Part shown: positions 1 through 5,627 of the stretch, piece after piece
How the letters are laid out: each line of letters begins with the position of its first letter
Position numbering within the stretch: position 1 is the first letter of the stretch
Assembly (NCBI GenBank): GCA_030740295.1
Contig: JASLXP010001112.1
Location: 1 to 6,006, forward strand
Direction: 5' to 3'
Length of the DNA stretch: 6,006 nucleotides
DNA from: Planctomycetota bacterium
Lineage (GTDB): Bacteria; Planctomycetota; PUPC01; JACPCR01
Made by a program: the position numbers and the translations under genes
The notes under the pieces: generated by a model
Database searches by the model: none
Seen by the model: the letters and a program-made list of their open reading frames with translations, nothing else
Told to the model about the DNA's origin: nothing

Positions 1-1882
1 CATACCTGGCGAGGTCCTCTTGAAACATTTTCTCAATCTCTGCATGGTTGAACATCGGCGGCGGCTCGAGCTTGACAATTTCTTTCTTATTGATGGCTGT
101 CCATTCGCCGGAGTTTTCCAGATCATTTTCGAGGTCGCCGATGGGCTCATCTTTCGGCTTTGCGAGGTCTGGAATCGGCAGGTCTGCTTTTGGCTGGGCG
201 GGGGCGTCCAGTGGAGCGTCGGTGATCTTCCACCGTTCAATCTCCGGTTTCGGTGTTCGTCTGCTGACCCGCCACAGACGCCGTTCACGAAACTGCGCGT
301 AGCTGTGGATCATGTTGGTGGTGCGAATACGCCAGGCGAAGTGGTGGATTTCTCGCACTGCTTTAATCGCCTTCTCGCCGCCTGAAACCTGGTTGTGTTC
401 GAAGTAGAGACGCATCCAGTGGTAGTAGAGCTTGAACATGTCGATGCGTTTCCGGACTTCAGGAGAACTGTCCAATCGGGAGGCTTCGGCTAGATCCTGC
501 AGGCAGAGCCCGAGCACTCGAGTTGAGATGCGCTGGGTCTTGAAACGCTCGTAGTATCGTTTCATTACCGGAGCGGCCTTGCCCCAGCATCTGATATAGA
601 AATCTTCGAGCAGGGCATCCACATCTGCCTCGGTATCCCAGAGGAGCTTGGAGGCGATGTAGTAGTTGAGTCCTTCGGGGGCCCATTGATTGCCGGATTC
701 CGCATTCATCGCAATCGCACCCCGCTGATAGTAGTAAGGGATGCGCTGCCGCATTTTATCGATCTGCCAGCGAGGCATGTCCCGATTCCAGATGATGACG
801 TTGTAGTAATCCCGAATGCCGAGGTGTTTCGCCTTCTGCGACCAGCCTTCGAGGCTTTTCTCGAAGCCGGCTCTATTGAACGCGGTGGCGATAAAAATGA
901 TCACATTGTCCCGGGCCTTGATGTTTGGGGGGATGGACGTTCCTGCGTAGCCATACATCGCTATCAATTTGTCAGGATGTTTTTCTTTGATCGCATCGGC
1001 CGCCTGATTGGCAAGCCAGAGGGCCTGGTCGGTCGTGCTGCCCAGGTCTTTGCATTCAGTGCATTCGCACCAGCCGGCACCATCGTTGGGAGACATGGAG
1101 ATCATCGTCGGCGACCCTGGTTTGTCGAAAAACTCCAGCGCGCGCTTGATGGTGCGTTCACGAATATCGGGATTCGAGATGCAGAGCTGGCCGTGATGGG
1201 TCCGTTTGCCGTTGATGAGTGGAAACCATTCAGGATGTTCTTCAAAGTGCAGGTCACCCCGAGCGATCGCCGCGTACGCGTGGCCAGTGCTTCCGGTCAG
1301 GCTGCCGCCCATTCGATTGTGTACGACCCATTCTTTGTAGGCTTTCGTGTTTTCAGGTATCGGCCCGACGCCCCAGCCATACCAGATTCGGCGAGTAAGA
1401 TAATCCGGGCTCGCCATCAGATTGAATACCGGAAATTCAAGCTTCCTGATGCGCGAGACGACCTCCCACGTTTTGCCGGGGAAGAACCAGCGGCATCCGA
1501 GTTTTTCAAGGAAGGTGAAGGTGGCGTGACGGACGGCGAGTGGAGTGGCACCTTTGAGCCAGACTTGCCTGCGTGTAGAGACAATCTCGATGGATTCGGG
1601 TTTTACCTGTTCCCGGCCGTATCCACCTTGGCCCTGAGAATTTATGCCCTCCAGGGCCACGCTCACGGGCGCGGCTTTAGGCTTCGGATGAGCATCTGAG
1701 CTGTAAACTCTCACTTCGGTGTCAAAGATTTTCGGCAGGTAATACTCCAGGGCATCGCATGCCTGTTTCATCTCGAGTGGGGGATCCTTTGGGATGTAGA
1801 TTCCTATCTCAGCCCGGAGAAGGGGGCCGGTAGGCAGTATGAGGATTCCCAGGATGGATAGCGTCTTCGTCACTCGGTGCAT
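1..1882 (-). CDS. Secreted DUF4838-family protein (alpha-glucuronidase/GH20-like fold), C-terminus cut by window edge
   Basis: Reading the minus strand from the ATG at 1882-1880 gives 627 residues without a stop, running off the left edge. Residues 1-24 look like a signal peptide (TK near the start, hydrophobic LSILGILIL, cleavage after LLRA). Residues about 25-150 resemble the N-terminal domain of alpha-glucuronidase-like proteins, including the segment around GATPLAVRHATFTFLEKLG (111-129) followed by CRWFFPG. The DUF4838 core follows: HPEWFPLING (216-225), LCISNP (233-238), SPNDG then CECTEC (264-277, a three-Cys cluster), NRDMPRW (366-372) and ESGNQWAPEGLNYYIASK (395-412). From about 520 the chain becomes a Pro/Lys/Asp-rich linker, so a further domain may lie outside the window. 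Family members are inferred to be exported and often occur in polysaccharide-degradation settings, but the reaction is not established. The start has only a weak upstream GAG and lies 53 bp after the PLP-enzyme gene, consistent with an operon. Confidence 0.85.
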   Translation of the reverse strand, partial: MHRVTKTLSILGILILPTGPLLRAEIGIYIPKDPPLEMKQACDALEYYLPKIFDTEVRVYSSDAHPKPKAAPVSVALEGINSQGQGGYGREQVKPESIEIVSTRRQVWLKGATPLAVRHATFTFLEKLGCRWFFPGKTWEVVSRIRKLEFPVFNLMASPDYLTRRIWYGWGVGPIPENTKAYKEWVVHNRMGGSLTGSTGHAYAAIARGDLHFEEHPEWFPLINGKRTHHGQLCISNPDIRERTIKRALEFFDKPGSPTMISMSPNDGAGWCECTECKDLGSTTDQALWLANQAADAIKEKHPDKLIAMYGYAGTSIPPNIKARDNVIIFIATAFNRAGFEKSLEGWSQKAKHLGIRDYYNVIIWNRDMPRWQIDKMRQRIPYYYQRGAIAMNAESGNQWAPEGLNYYIASKLLWDTEADVDALLEDFYIRCWGKAAPVMKRYYERFKTQRISTRVLGLCLQDLAEASRLDSSPEVRKRIDMFKLYYHWMRLYFEHNQVSGGEKAIKAVREIHHFAWRIRTTNMIHSYAQFRERRLWRVSRRTPKPEIERWKITDAPLDAPAQPKADLPIPDLAKPKDEPIGDLENDLENSGEWTAINKKEIVKLEPPPMFNHAEIEKMFQEDLARY

Positions 1883-1935
1883 TGGTGGAATCTCAGTTAA
1901 GCGGGTCACCACGAACTACTGAAAGAGGCGGGGTA

Positions 1936-2991
1936 CTACGAGTCTGGTGTTTGCGACCGGATGGCATCTTCAAACGCGCCGACGCTGTCCAGGATTGGAT
2001 GGAGCGCGTCCTTTGTCATTTCTTCGACAGAATGCTCGTCCTTGAAGCCGATTCCAGTGATTGGGCAGACGACGACGGCATCAGGTTTCAGTTCGCTGTC
2101 AGCCTTGGCCGAAAGTGCCCCGGCCAATGAGGTAGCACCGGCTGGCTCACTGAAGATTCCCTCTTCTTTTGCCAACCTGGATTGAGCTTCGTAAATCAGA
2201 TCATCCGGCACTACATGCCCAGTGCCTCCGGTGGCGCGGCAGCTCTGGATGGCGCGGTCCCCATCGATATTCGTCGCGACCTGGAGTCCGCTGACCGTCG
2301 ATGTGCAATTCACCTGTCGTCCGATTTCCAGGCCCTCTCGCAGCGGGCCGGCCATCGTGTTGTTTCCTTCCGGCTGGACGACTTCCACTGCCGGGCATTT
2401 CTCAATCGTGCCTTCACGGACCAAATCAGAAAACGCCTCCGCAACGGCCACAGCCATCCCCCCGCCACCGGCCTGACAGAAGACATGATCGATTCCGTCC
2501 GGCTGTTGTTCGGCCAACTCATACGCAAGACTTCTCACCCCGGCCATTCCAGTGGGTGAATACTTGAATGCGCTGATCTGAAGCATGGCGTGTTCCTGCT
2601 GGGACAGTTCCACGAGTTTGTCCATGACGCCGGCCGTCGCGTCGATATCGAGCCCGAAACCCTTGATTCGGTATAGGTGCGCTCCGTAAGCAAGCATCTG
2701 GCGCAGTTTTCCGAAAGGGGCGGTCTCGACAATGGCGATGTGGCAGGTGATACTCGCTGCAGCGCAGTAGCCCGCCAGCGACGCGCCGGTATTCCCACTG
2801 GAAGTGGCCACACAGAGTGTTTTGCCTTCATCCAGCATGTGATTCACCGCGGCGCATCCAAACCGATCTTTGAACGAGCCGGTCGGATTGGCAGCCTCGA
2901 GTTTGAAGTACAGATTTGGGATGCCGGCGTCCGGCCCGATGGAACGTGAGCGGACCAATGGAGTGTTGCCTTCACCAAGTGTAAGGGGCAT
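1936..2991 (-). CDS. thrC: Threonine synthase-type PLP-dependent enzyme (fold type II)
   Basis: This 351-residue protein is of the short threonine synthase size. Threonine synthase converts O-phospho-L-homoserine to L-threonine and phosphate in the cytoplasm, using PLP. Visible motifs: LGEGNTPLV (5-13); NPTGSFKDR (35-43), with K41 as the expected Schiff-base lysine; SSGNTGAS (64-71), the substrate/cofactor loop; APFGKLRQMLAYGA (91-104); EEGIFSEPAGATSLAG (276-291); and CPITGIGFKD (309-318), matching the TGxGxKD end motif of threonine synthases. The PLP-phosphate loop is QAGGGG (173-178), not the GNAGN of classical ThrC, which recalls threonine dehydratase or cysteine synthase relatives, so a different substrate is possible. 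The N-terminus is about 20 residues shorter than usual. The ATG at 2991 is the only ATG, GTG or TTG in frame after the upstream stop, and no Shine-Dalgarno is visible. The DUF4838 gene follows on the same strand after 53 bp without a terminator. Confidence 0.78.
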   Translation of the reverse strand: MPLTLGEGNTPLVRSRSIGPDAGIPNLYFKLEAANPTGSFKDRFGCAAVNHMLDEGKTLCVATSSGNTGASLAGYCAAASITCHIAIVETAPFGKLRQMLAYGAHLYRIKGFGLDIDATAGVMDKLVELSQQEHAMLQISAFKYSPTGMAGVRSLAYELAEQQPDGIDHVFCQAGGGGMAVAVAEAFSDLVREGTIEKCPAVEVVQPEGNNTMAGPLREGLEIGRQVNCTSTVSGLQVATNIDGDRAIQSCRATGGTGHVVPDDLIYEAQSRLAKEEGIFSEPAGATSLAGALSAKADSELKPDAVVVCPITGIGFKDEHSVEEMTKDALHPILDSVGAFEDAIRSQTPDS

Positions 2992-3001
2992 GGAGCTTAT
3001 C

Positions 3002-3117
3002 GAGTCATTGAGTGAGAAATATTCAAGGCCATAACCGTTGCCGGGGTTGGCATCGTCTCGTTTACAGAGTCATCGGACAGGAGTCAATCTGTCTCCACAG
3101 CTTGAAATCTCGAGTCA
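3002..3117 (-). repeat. Four TGACTC hexamers upstream of the PLP-enzyme gene
   Basis: TGACTC occurs four times on the minus strand (GAGTCA on plus) at 3112-3117, 3081-3086, 3067-3072 and 3002-3007. Three of the four are preceded by A or T and then T. The outer two continue as TGACTCGA. One copy overlaps the best -35 candidate for the downstream gene, and the last sits 10 bp before its ATG. A regulator-binding role is inference only. Confidence 0.4.
3059..3087 (-). promoter_or_regulatory. Candidate sigma70-type promoter for the PLP-enzyme gene
   Basis: On the minus strand TTGACT (3087-3082, five of six consensus bases) is followed after 17 bp by TAAACG (3064-3059, three of six). Transcription would begin near 3052, leaving a leader of about 60 nt. 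The -10 is poor, so this is only the best candidate seen upstream of that gene. Confidence 0.3.
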
Positions 3118-3147
3118 GATGGTGACCGGCCTCTGATGCAATCCTCC

Positions 3148-3175
3148 TTGAGTAGAAGGATTTACGTTATATATT
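3148..3175 (+). promoter_or_regulatory. Candidate sigma70-type promoter in the RRM gene leader
   Basis: TTGAGT (3148-3153) is followed after 16 bp by TATATT (3170-3175) inside an AT-rich patch. A start near 3182 would give either a long RRM leader of about 270 nt or a transcript of about 200 nt ending at the hairpin at 3347-3381. The match is moderate and the AT-rich patch could also serve the opposite strand. Confidence 0.3.
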
Positions 3176-3346
3176 TTGGGCGCCTGTGCTGGCGTTGGGA
3201 ATCGATGCCGCTATGATGGCGACCGTCCAAACATGATTTCGGCATTGCTAGGACTGTGGTTCCGGTTTTTCGCCTCTGTAGCCCTGCCTGCCTGACCAGC
3301 GAGAAACTGCACGCCTGACCACGTCGTTTATCCAAAAAATTTGTGT

Positions 3347-3381
3347 AACACCGATTGGTTGTCCCCATCGGTGTTTTGTTT
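3347..3381 (+). terminator. Terminator-like hairpin upstream of the RRM gene (terminator or attenuator)
   Basis: AACACCGAT (3347-3355) and ATCGGTGTT (3367-3375) form a perfect 9-bp stem with an 11-nt loop, running into TTTTGTTT (3374-3381). The orientation suits the plus strand, yet no plus-strand gene precedes it in the window. It may end a non-coding transcript or act as an attenuator or insulator ahead of the RRM gene. The T tract is interrupted by a G and the stem is only partly GC, so termination could be incomplete. Confidence 0.5.
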
Positions 3382-3409
3382 GCCCAATCCACCCTGGACT
3401 TTTTTTAAT
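3380..3409 (+). promoter_or_regulatory. Alternative promoter candidate just upstream of the RRM gene
   Basis: TTGCCC (3380-3385) and TTTAAT (3404-3409) are separated by 18 bp. They match the consensus at four and five of six bases, but position 2 of the -10 is wrong. A start near 3416 would fall inside the left arm of the 3412-3454 hairpin and prevent it from forming fully, so this promoter and that structure are partly exclusive hypotheses. Confidence 0.22.
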
Positions 3410-3411
3410 GT

Positions 3412-3454
3412 TCGGAGCGGATGGCTTTTTTGTCTGTTAGGAGAATCGCTCCGA
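3412..3454 (+). promoter_or_regulatory. Hairpin enclosing the RRM gene ribosome binding site
   Basis: TCGGAGCG (3412-3419) pairs perfectly with CGCTCCGA (3447-3454). The last A is the first base of the start codon. The 27-nt loop contains a U-rich run (CTTTTTTGTCTGTT) and the Shine-Dalgarno AGGAGA. The pairing is seen directly; a role in controlling translation by temperature, protein binding or autoregulation is inferred. Confidence 0.45.
3439..3444 (+). promoter_or_regulatory. Shine-Dalgarno AGGAGA that fixes the RRM start
   Basis: AGGAGA lies 9 nt before the ATG at 3454. The in-frame ATG at 3421 has no such site and would add 11 residues that are not part of the RRM fold, so 3454 is preferred. 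It is the clearest Shine-Dalgarno placed before a called gene in the window. Confidence 0.75.
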
Positions 3455-3789
3455 TGATCAATATTTATGTAGGCAACCTGTCCTTCAAGGCTACAGAAGA
3501 TGAACTCCGTGAGTCCTTTTCGGCCCACGGTGAAGTCCTCAAAGCCAGTATCATTATGGACCGTGATACTGGTCGTTCACGTGGCTTTGGTTTTGTTGAA
3601 ATGGCTGACAAGGAAGAAGGCCTGGCTGCTATCGAAGGTCTGAACGGCACCGAACTCGGCGGCCGCACCCTTACCGTTAACGAAGCTCGCCCGCGCGAAG
3701 ACCGTCGCGGCGGCGGCGGTGGTGGTGGTGGTGGTGGTGGTGGCGGAGGCGGAGGCGGAGGCGGGGGCCGCAGAGGCGGTCGCTGGTAG
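3454..3789 (+). CDS. Glycine-rich RRM RNA-binding protein
   Basis: This 111-residue cytoplasmic protein has one RNA recognition motif filling residues 2-78. RNP2 is IYVGNL (4-9) and RNP1 is RGFGFVEM (43-50), with the RNA-contacting aromatics Y5, F45 and F47 present. The usual RRM helix and strand segments are seen at [13 protein letters not shown] (16-28) and [11 protein letters not shown] (70-80). The tail is RRED-type charged residues followed by 20 consecutive glycines (86-105) and RRGGRW (106-111). Single-RRM proteins with Gly-rich tails are known from cyanobacteria and other bacteria, where several are cold-induced and thought to act on RNA structure or stability; that role here is inferred. 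The start is set by AGGAGA at 3439-3444, which sits in a hairpin loop, suggesting translational control. The gene stands alone and ends in an intrinsic terminator. Confidence 0.93.
   Translation: MINIYVGNLSFKATEDELRESFSAHGEVLKASIIMDRDTGRSRGFGFVEMADKEEGLAAIEGLNGTELGGRTLTVNEARPREDRRGGGGGGGGGGGGGGGGGGGGRRGGRW
3709..3768 (+). repeat. In-frame simple repeat encoding 20 glycines
   Basis: Twenty consecutive glycine codons: three GGC, eight GGT (3718-3741), then GGC-GGA three times (3742-3759), then GGC GGG GGC. The unit of three keeps the frame if replication slips, so tract length may vary between strains. The many GG pairs on the coding strand could form two-tier G-quadruplexes in the mRNA. The GGT block and the GGCGGA block look like two separate expansion events. 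Confidence 0.9.
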
Positions 3790-3811
3790 TCAGTTGCCGA
3801 CCAATTTAATG

Positions 3812-3845
3812 ATGCCCGGTATCCCTCGGATGCCGGGCATTTTTT
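3812..3845 (+). terminator. Intrinsic terminator of the RRM gene
   Basis: ATGCCCGG (3812-3819) pairs with CCGGGCAT (3833-3840). A short inner pairing TCC/GGA is possible within the 13-nt loop. Six T residues follow (3840-3845). It begins 22 bp after the RRM stop codon and is a typical rho-independent terminator. Confidence 0.88.
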
Positions 3846-3964
3846 GTTCTCTGCGCGATGCGCCTCTCACTTTCACAGAAAACGTACTGCTGATCTGAAT
3901 TGACCTGTGCCGATGGTTTTCCCCGGACCTGACTTACATCGTTTTACACGCACGTCACAATGCA

Positions 3965-3995
3965 TTGACAAGGATCGGCTGGCGCTGGCTAAACT
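3965..3995 (+). promoter_or_regulatory. Candidate promoter for the exported coiled-coil protein gene
   Basis: TTGACA (3965-3970) is a perfect -35 consensus, followed after 19 bp by TAAACT (3990-3995, four of six). The spacer is longer than ideal. A start near 4002 would give a leader of about 75 nt. The rest of 3846-4076 shows no other clear signal. Confidence 0.35.
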
Positions 3996-4076
3996 CTTCT
4001 GCACTATTGCGTAGCAAAGCCAACCCCATAGACTTATCAACATTCGGCAGGTTTTCGTATCCACAGGTCTCATATC

Positions 4077-5456
4077 ATGAAACGGTTACTGTGCTCACTC
4101 TCTCTCCTGGCGTTCGCTTTACCTGTCTCCGCCGACCGCATCGTTTTTGTAGACGGCATGGAACTCGAGGGCACTGTTCTCAAGCAGGGCGAAATTGATC
4201 TCACCGTCCGCGTTGAATACGGCAAGATCCGACTCAGAAAAGACCGGGTCGACCGCATCGAGCTGGATGTCGAAACGCGCCTGAGCGAAATCGACGCCTC
4301 TGATACTCAGCGTTACCTGGAACTCGCCAAGCTGTGCGAGCACTACGGCGATCCCGCGGGTGTAATGAGTTGCCTCGCCAACGCTGCGGAAAATGAAGAC
4401 ATGCCTCCAGATAAACTTCTTCAGCTTTCAGAGCTCTATGAAAAGAAGAAGATGAAAAAGGAACTTGCCATTACTCTTTACCGGTATCTCGAGCTCAACC
4501 CCGGCCGCCAGGACCTCCGTGCAAAGCTTGAAGTGCTTGAAGGAGAATTCCAAAAGGCCGATGAAGAGAAGCGCCGCCTTGAAGAAGAGGAGGCCAAACG
4601 CCTCGCGGCCGAAGAAGAAAAGAAACTGAAAGAGCAGGAAGCAAAAGCCAAGATCGAAGCCGAAGAACGCCGCAAGGCCCTCCTCGCTTATGCAAAAGAA
4701 AGAACTATAGAAGGCGCCCCGGCAGATGATCCTGCCGGCAAGGGGGAAACGCCCAAGACGGAAACTGCCCCTTCTGAAAAGCCTGACGAAGGTACCAAAG
4801 CCAAGACCGAGGCCGCGCCGACTGATGATCCCGCAACAGAGACCACAGTTGCCAAAGCCGAAGTCAAACCCGAGACGGAGATAGCCAAAACCGAGACCGA
4901 AGTGGTCAAGGTTGAAGAACCTGTTGCCGCTGAAAAGAAAGAAGAGGAAGAGGGCAAAGACGGCCTCGAAGCAAACGAACGCTGGAAGTCACAGGACTGG
5001 GCCAATCCGGCCGAATACGAAGTTGTCGACCAGGGCGGGGAGGAGAAGAACCTTCTCGCACGCATCAGCTTCACCAAGACGGACAAAGACAAAGCCGCCA
5101 TCGGACTCGATTATCCGGCCAACCTGAGTGACAAGGGGTTCATCACTTTTGACACGTTCAATGGCTGCGACCGCCCAATCAGCATCGCCATCGCCGTCCA
5201 GACTCTTCCCGGGTATGCGTGGTTCGAAAGCTATGCCACAACCATCCGTCCCAACAAATGGGCCGTTGGCAAGAAGATTCAGCTCGACACCAGCAAATTC
5301 AAGAGTGCCGACGCCAACTGGCAGTATAAATCGCCTATCAAGAATCTGAACAACACCATCAAGATCTACTTCCTCATTTACCACCGTGCCCCGCAGGGCA
5401 ACATCTTCCTGGACAACATCCGCTTCGTTGCCAAAGAAGAGCCAAAGGAAGAATAG
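4077..5456 (+). CDS. Exported protein of unknown function with coiled coil, acidic/basic linker and C-terminal beta-sandwich-like domain
   Basis: The 459-residue product starts with a clear signal peptide (KR, then LLCSLSLLAFALPV, cleavage after VSA at 19), so it should be in the periplasm or envelope. Residues 20-64 form a short all-beta module (RIVFVDGMELEGTVLKQG, then YGKIRLRKDRVDRIE), a pattern I associate with small beta-barrel repeats in exported PVC-group proteins. Residues 75-150 are helical and TPR-like (YLELAKLCEHYGDPAGV; LYRYLELNPGRQDLRAKLE). Residues 152-209 are a heptad-like E/K/R-rich coiled coil. Residues 213-300 are a disordered linker rich in T, E, K, A and P with repeated AP-DDPA (214-220, 247-253). 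Residues 301-454 look like a carbohydrate-binding-like beta sandwich, with many aromatics and the ending NIFLDNIRFV, followed by a charged tail. The start has no strong Shine-Dalgarno. I do not recognise a named family; scaffold or surface binding is a guess. Confidence 0.88.
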   Translation: MKRLLCSLSLLAFALPVSADRIVFVDGMELEGTVLKQGEIDLTVRVEYGKIRLRKDRVDRIELDVETRLSEIDASDTQRYLELAKLCEHYGDPAGVMSCLANAAENEDMPPDKLLQLSELYEKKKMKKELAITLYRYLELNPGRQDLRAKLEVLEGEFQKADEEKRRLEEEEAKRLAAEEEKKLKEQEAKAKIEAEERRKALLAYAKERTIEGAPADDPAGKGETPKTETAPSEKPDEGTKAKTEAAPTDDPATETTVAKAEVKPETEIAKTETEVVKVEEPVAAEKKEEEEGKDGLEANERWKSQDWANPAEYEVVDQGGEEKNLLARISFTKTDKDKAAIGLDYPANLSDKGFITFDTFNGCDRPISIAIAVQTLPGYAWFESYATTIRPNKWAVGKKIQLDTSKFKSADANWQYKSPIKNLNNTIKIYFLIYHRAPQGNIFLDNIRFVAKEEPKEE

Positions 5457-5500
5457 GCGATATCGCAGCCGGCACAACGGTGTGAAACCGAAAGCTCAGA

Positions 5501-5527
5501 AAAGCCGCCTTCATCAGGCGGCTTTTT
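5501..5527. terminator. Bidirectional intrinsic terminator between convergent genes
   Basis: AAAGCCGCCT (5501-5510) pairs perfectly with AGGCGGCTTT (5516-5525) around the loop TCATC. The plus strand continues to five T (5523-5527). The minus strand ends its stem in AAA/TTT followed by one more T, so it can also stop the receiver-domain transcript arriving from the right. It lies 44 bp after the stop codon at 5456. Confidence 0.88.
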
Positions 5528-5627
5528 CTTTTGAAAGGCCGCTCCCGGAAGAGCCAACCAGCAACTGGCGGCCCTGGCAAGAGCCCTTCCTCTGATCAAG
5601 AAGAAGACTACGACAAAGCAACGAGCG

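Larger units (their letters stand above)
2992..3453. other. Regulatory intergenic region between divergent genes
   Basis: No convincing protein gene lies in these 462 bp. From left to right they hold an 18-codon minus-strand reading frame directly before the PLP-enzyme gene, four TGACTC hexamers on the minus strand, weak promoter-like elements on both strands, an AT-rich patch around 3161-3177, a 9-nt direct repeat GCCTGACCA (3290-3298 and 3313-3321), a terminator-like hairpin (3347-3381), a seven-T tract (3400-3406) and a hairpin framing the RRM start site (3412-3454). A 20-codon plus-strand frame at 3233-3295 (hydrophobic, starting MISALLG) has no ribosome binding site and is not called as a gene. 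Confidence 0.7.

Noticed and set aside
686..1699. Open reading frame of 337 codons on the plus strand
   Set aside because: It lies antisense to the DUF4838 gene, whose conserved motifs fully account for this DNA. The plus-strand translation resembles no family I know, and such shadows are common opposite GC-rich genes.
2182..2559. Plus-strand open frame of 125 codons within the PLP-enzyme gene
   Set aside because: It is antisense to a gene with clear active-site motifs and has no recognisable domain.
3140..3162. Inverted repeat AATCCT / AGGATT
   Set aside because: A six-base stem with an 11-nt loop and no T tract; too weak to call as a terminator or operator.
3233..3295. Twenty-codon hydrophobic plus-strand ORF (starts MISALLG)
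   Set aside because: There is no ribosome binding site upstream and no second line of evidence. A small membrane peptide cannot be excluded but is not supported.
3161..3349. Possible long-range pairing of the AT-rich patch (TTTTGG) with CCAAAA near 3332, as in a closed small-RNA stem
   Set aside because: Only about 8 to 10 weak A-T pairs with several mismatches; not better than chance in AT-rich DNA.
3388..3406. TCCA-CCC-TGGA mini-hairpin followed by seven T
   Set aside because: A four-base stem with a three-base loop is too weak for an intrinsic terminator, although the T tract is noted in the leader description.
4688..5101. Minus-strand frame of 137 codons rich in Ser, Val and Ala
   Set aside because: It is the complement of the E/K/T-rich linker of the exported protein; its composition follows from that linker and no motif is visible.
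4989..5477. Minus-strand frame of 162 codons opposite the end of the exported protein gene
   Set aside because: It crosses the coding region of a gene with signal peptide and domain structure and has no plausible start site or family resemblance.
5537..5573. Inverted repeat GGCCGC / GCGGCC beyond the bidirectional terminator
   Set aside because: A six-base GC palindrome arm with a 25-nt loop and no T tract; likely chance.
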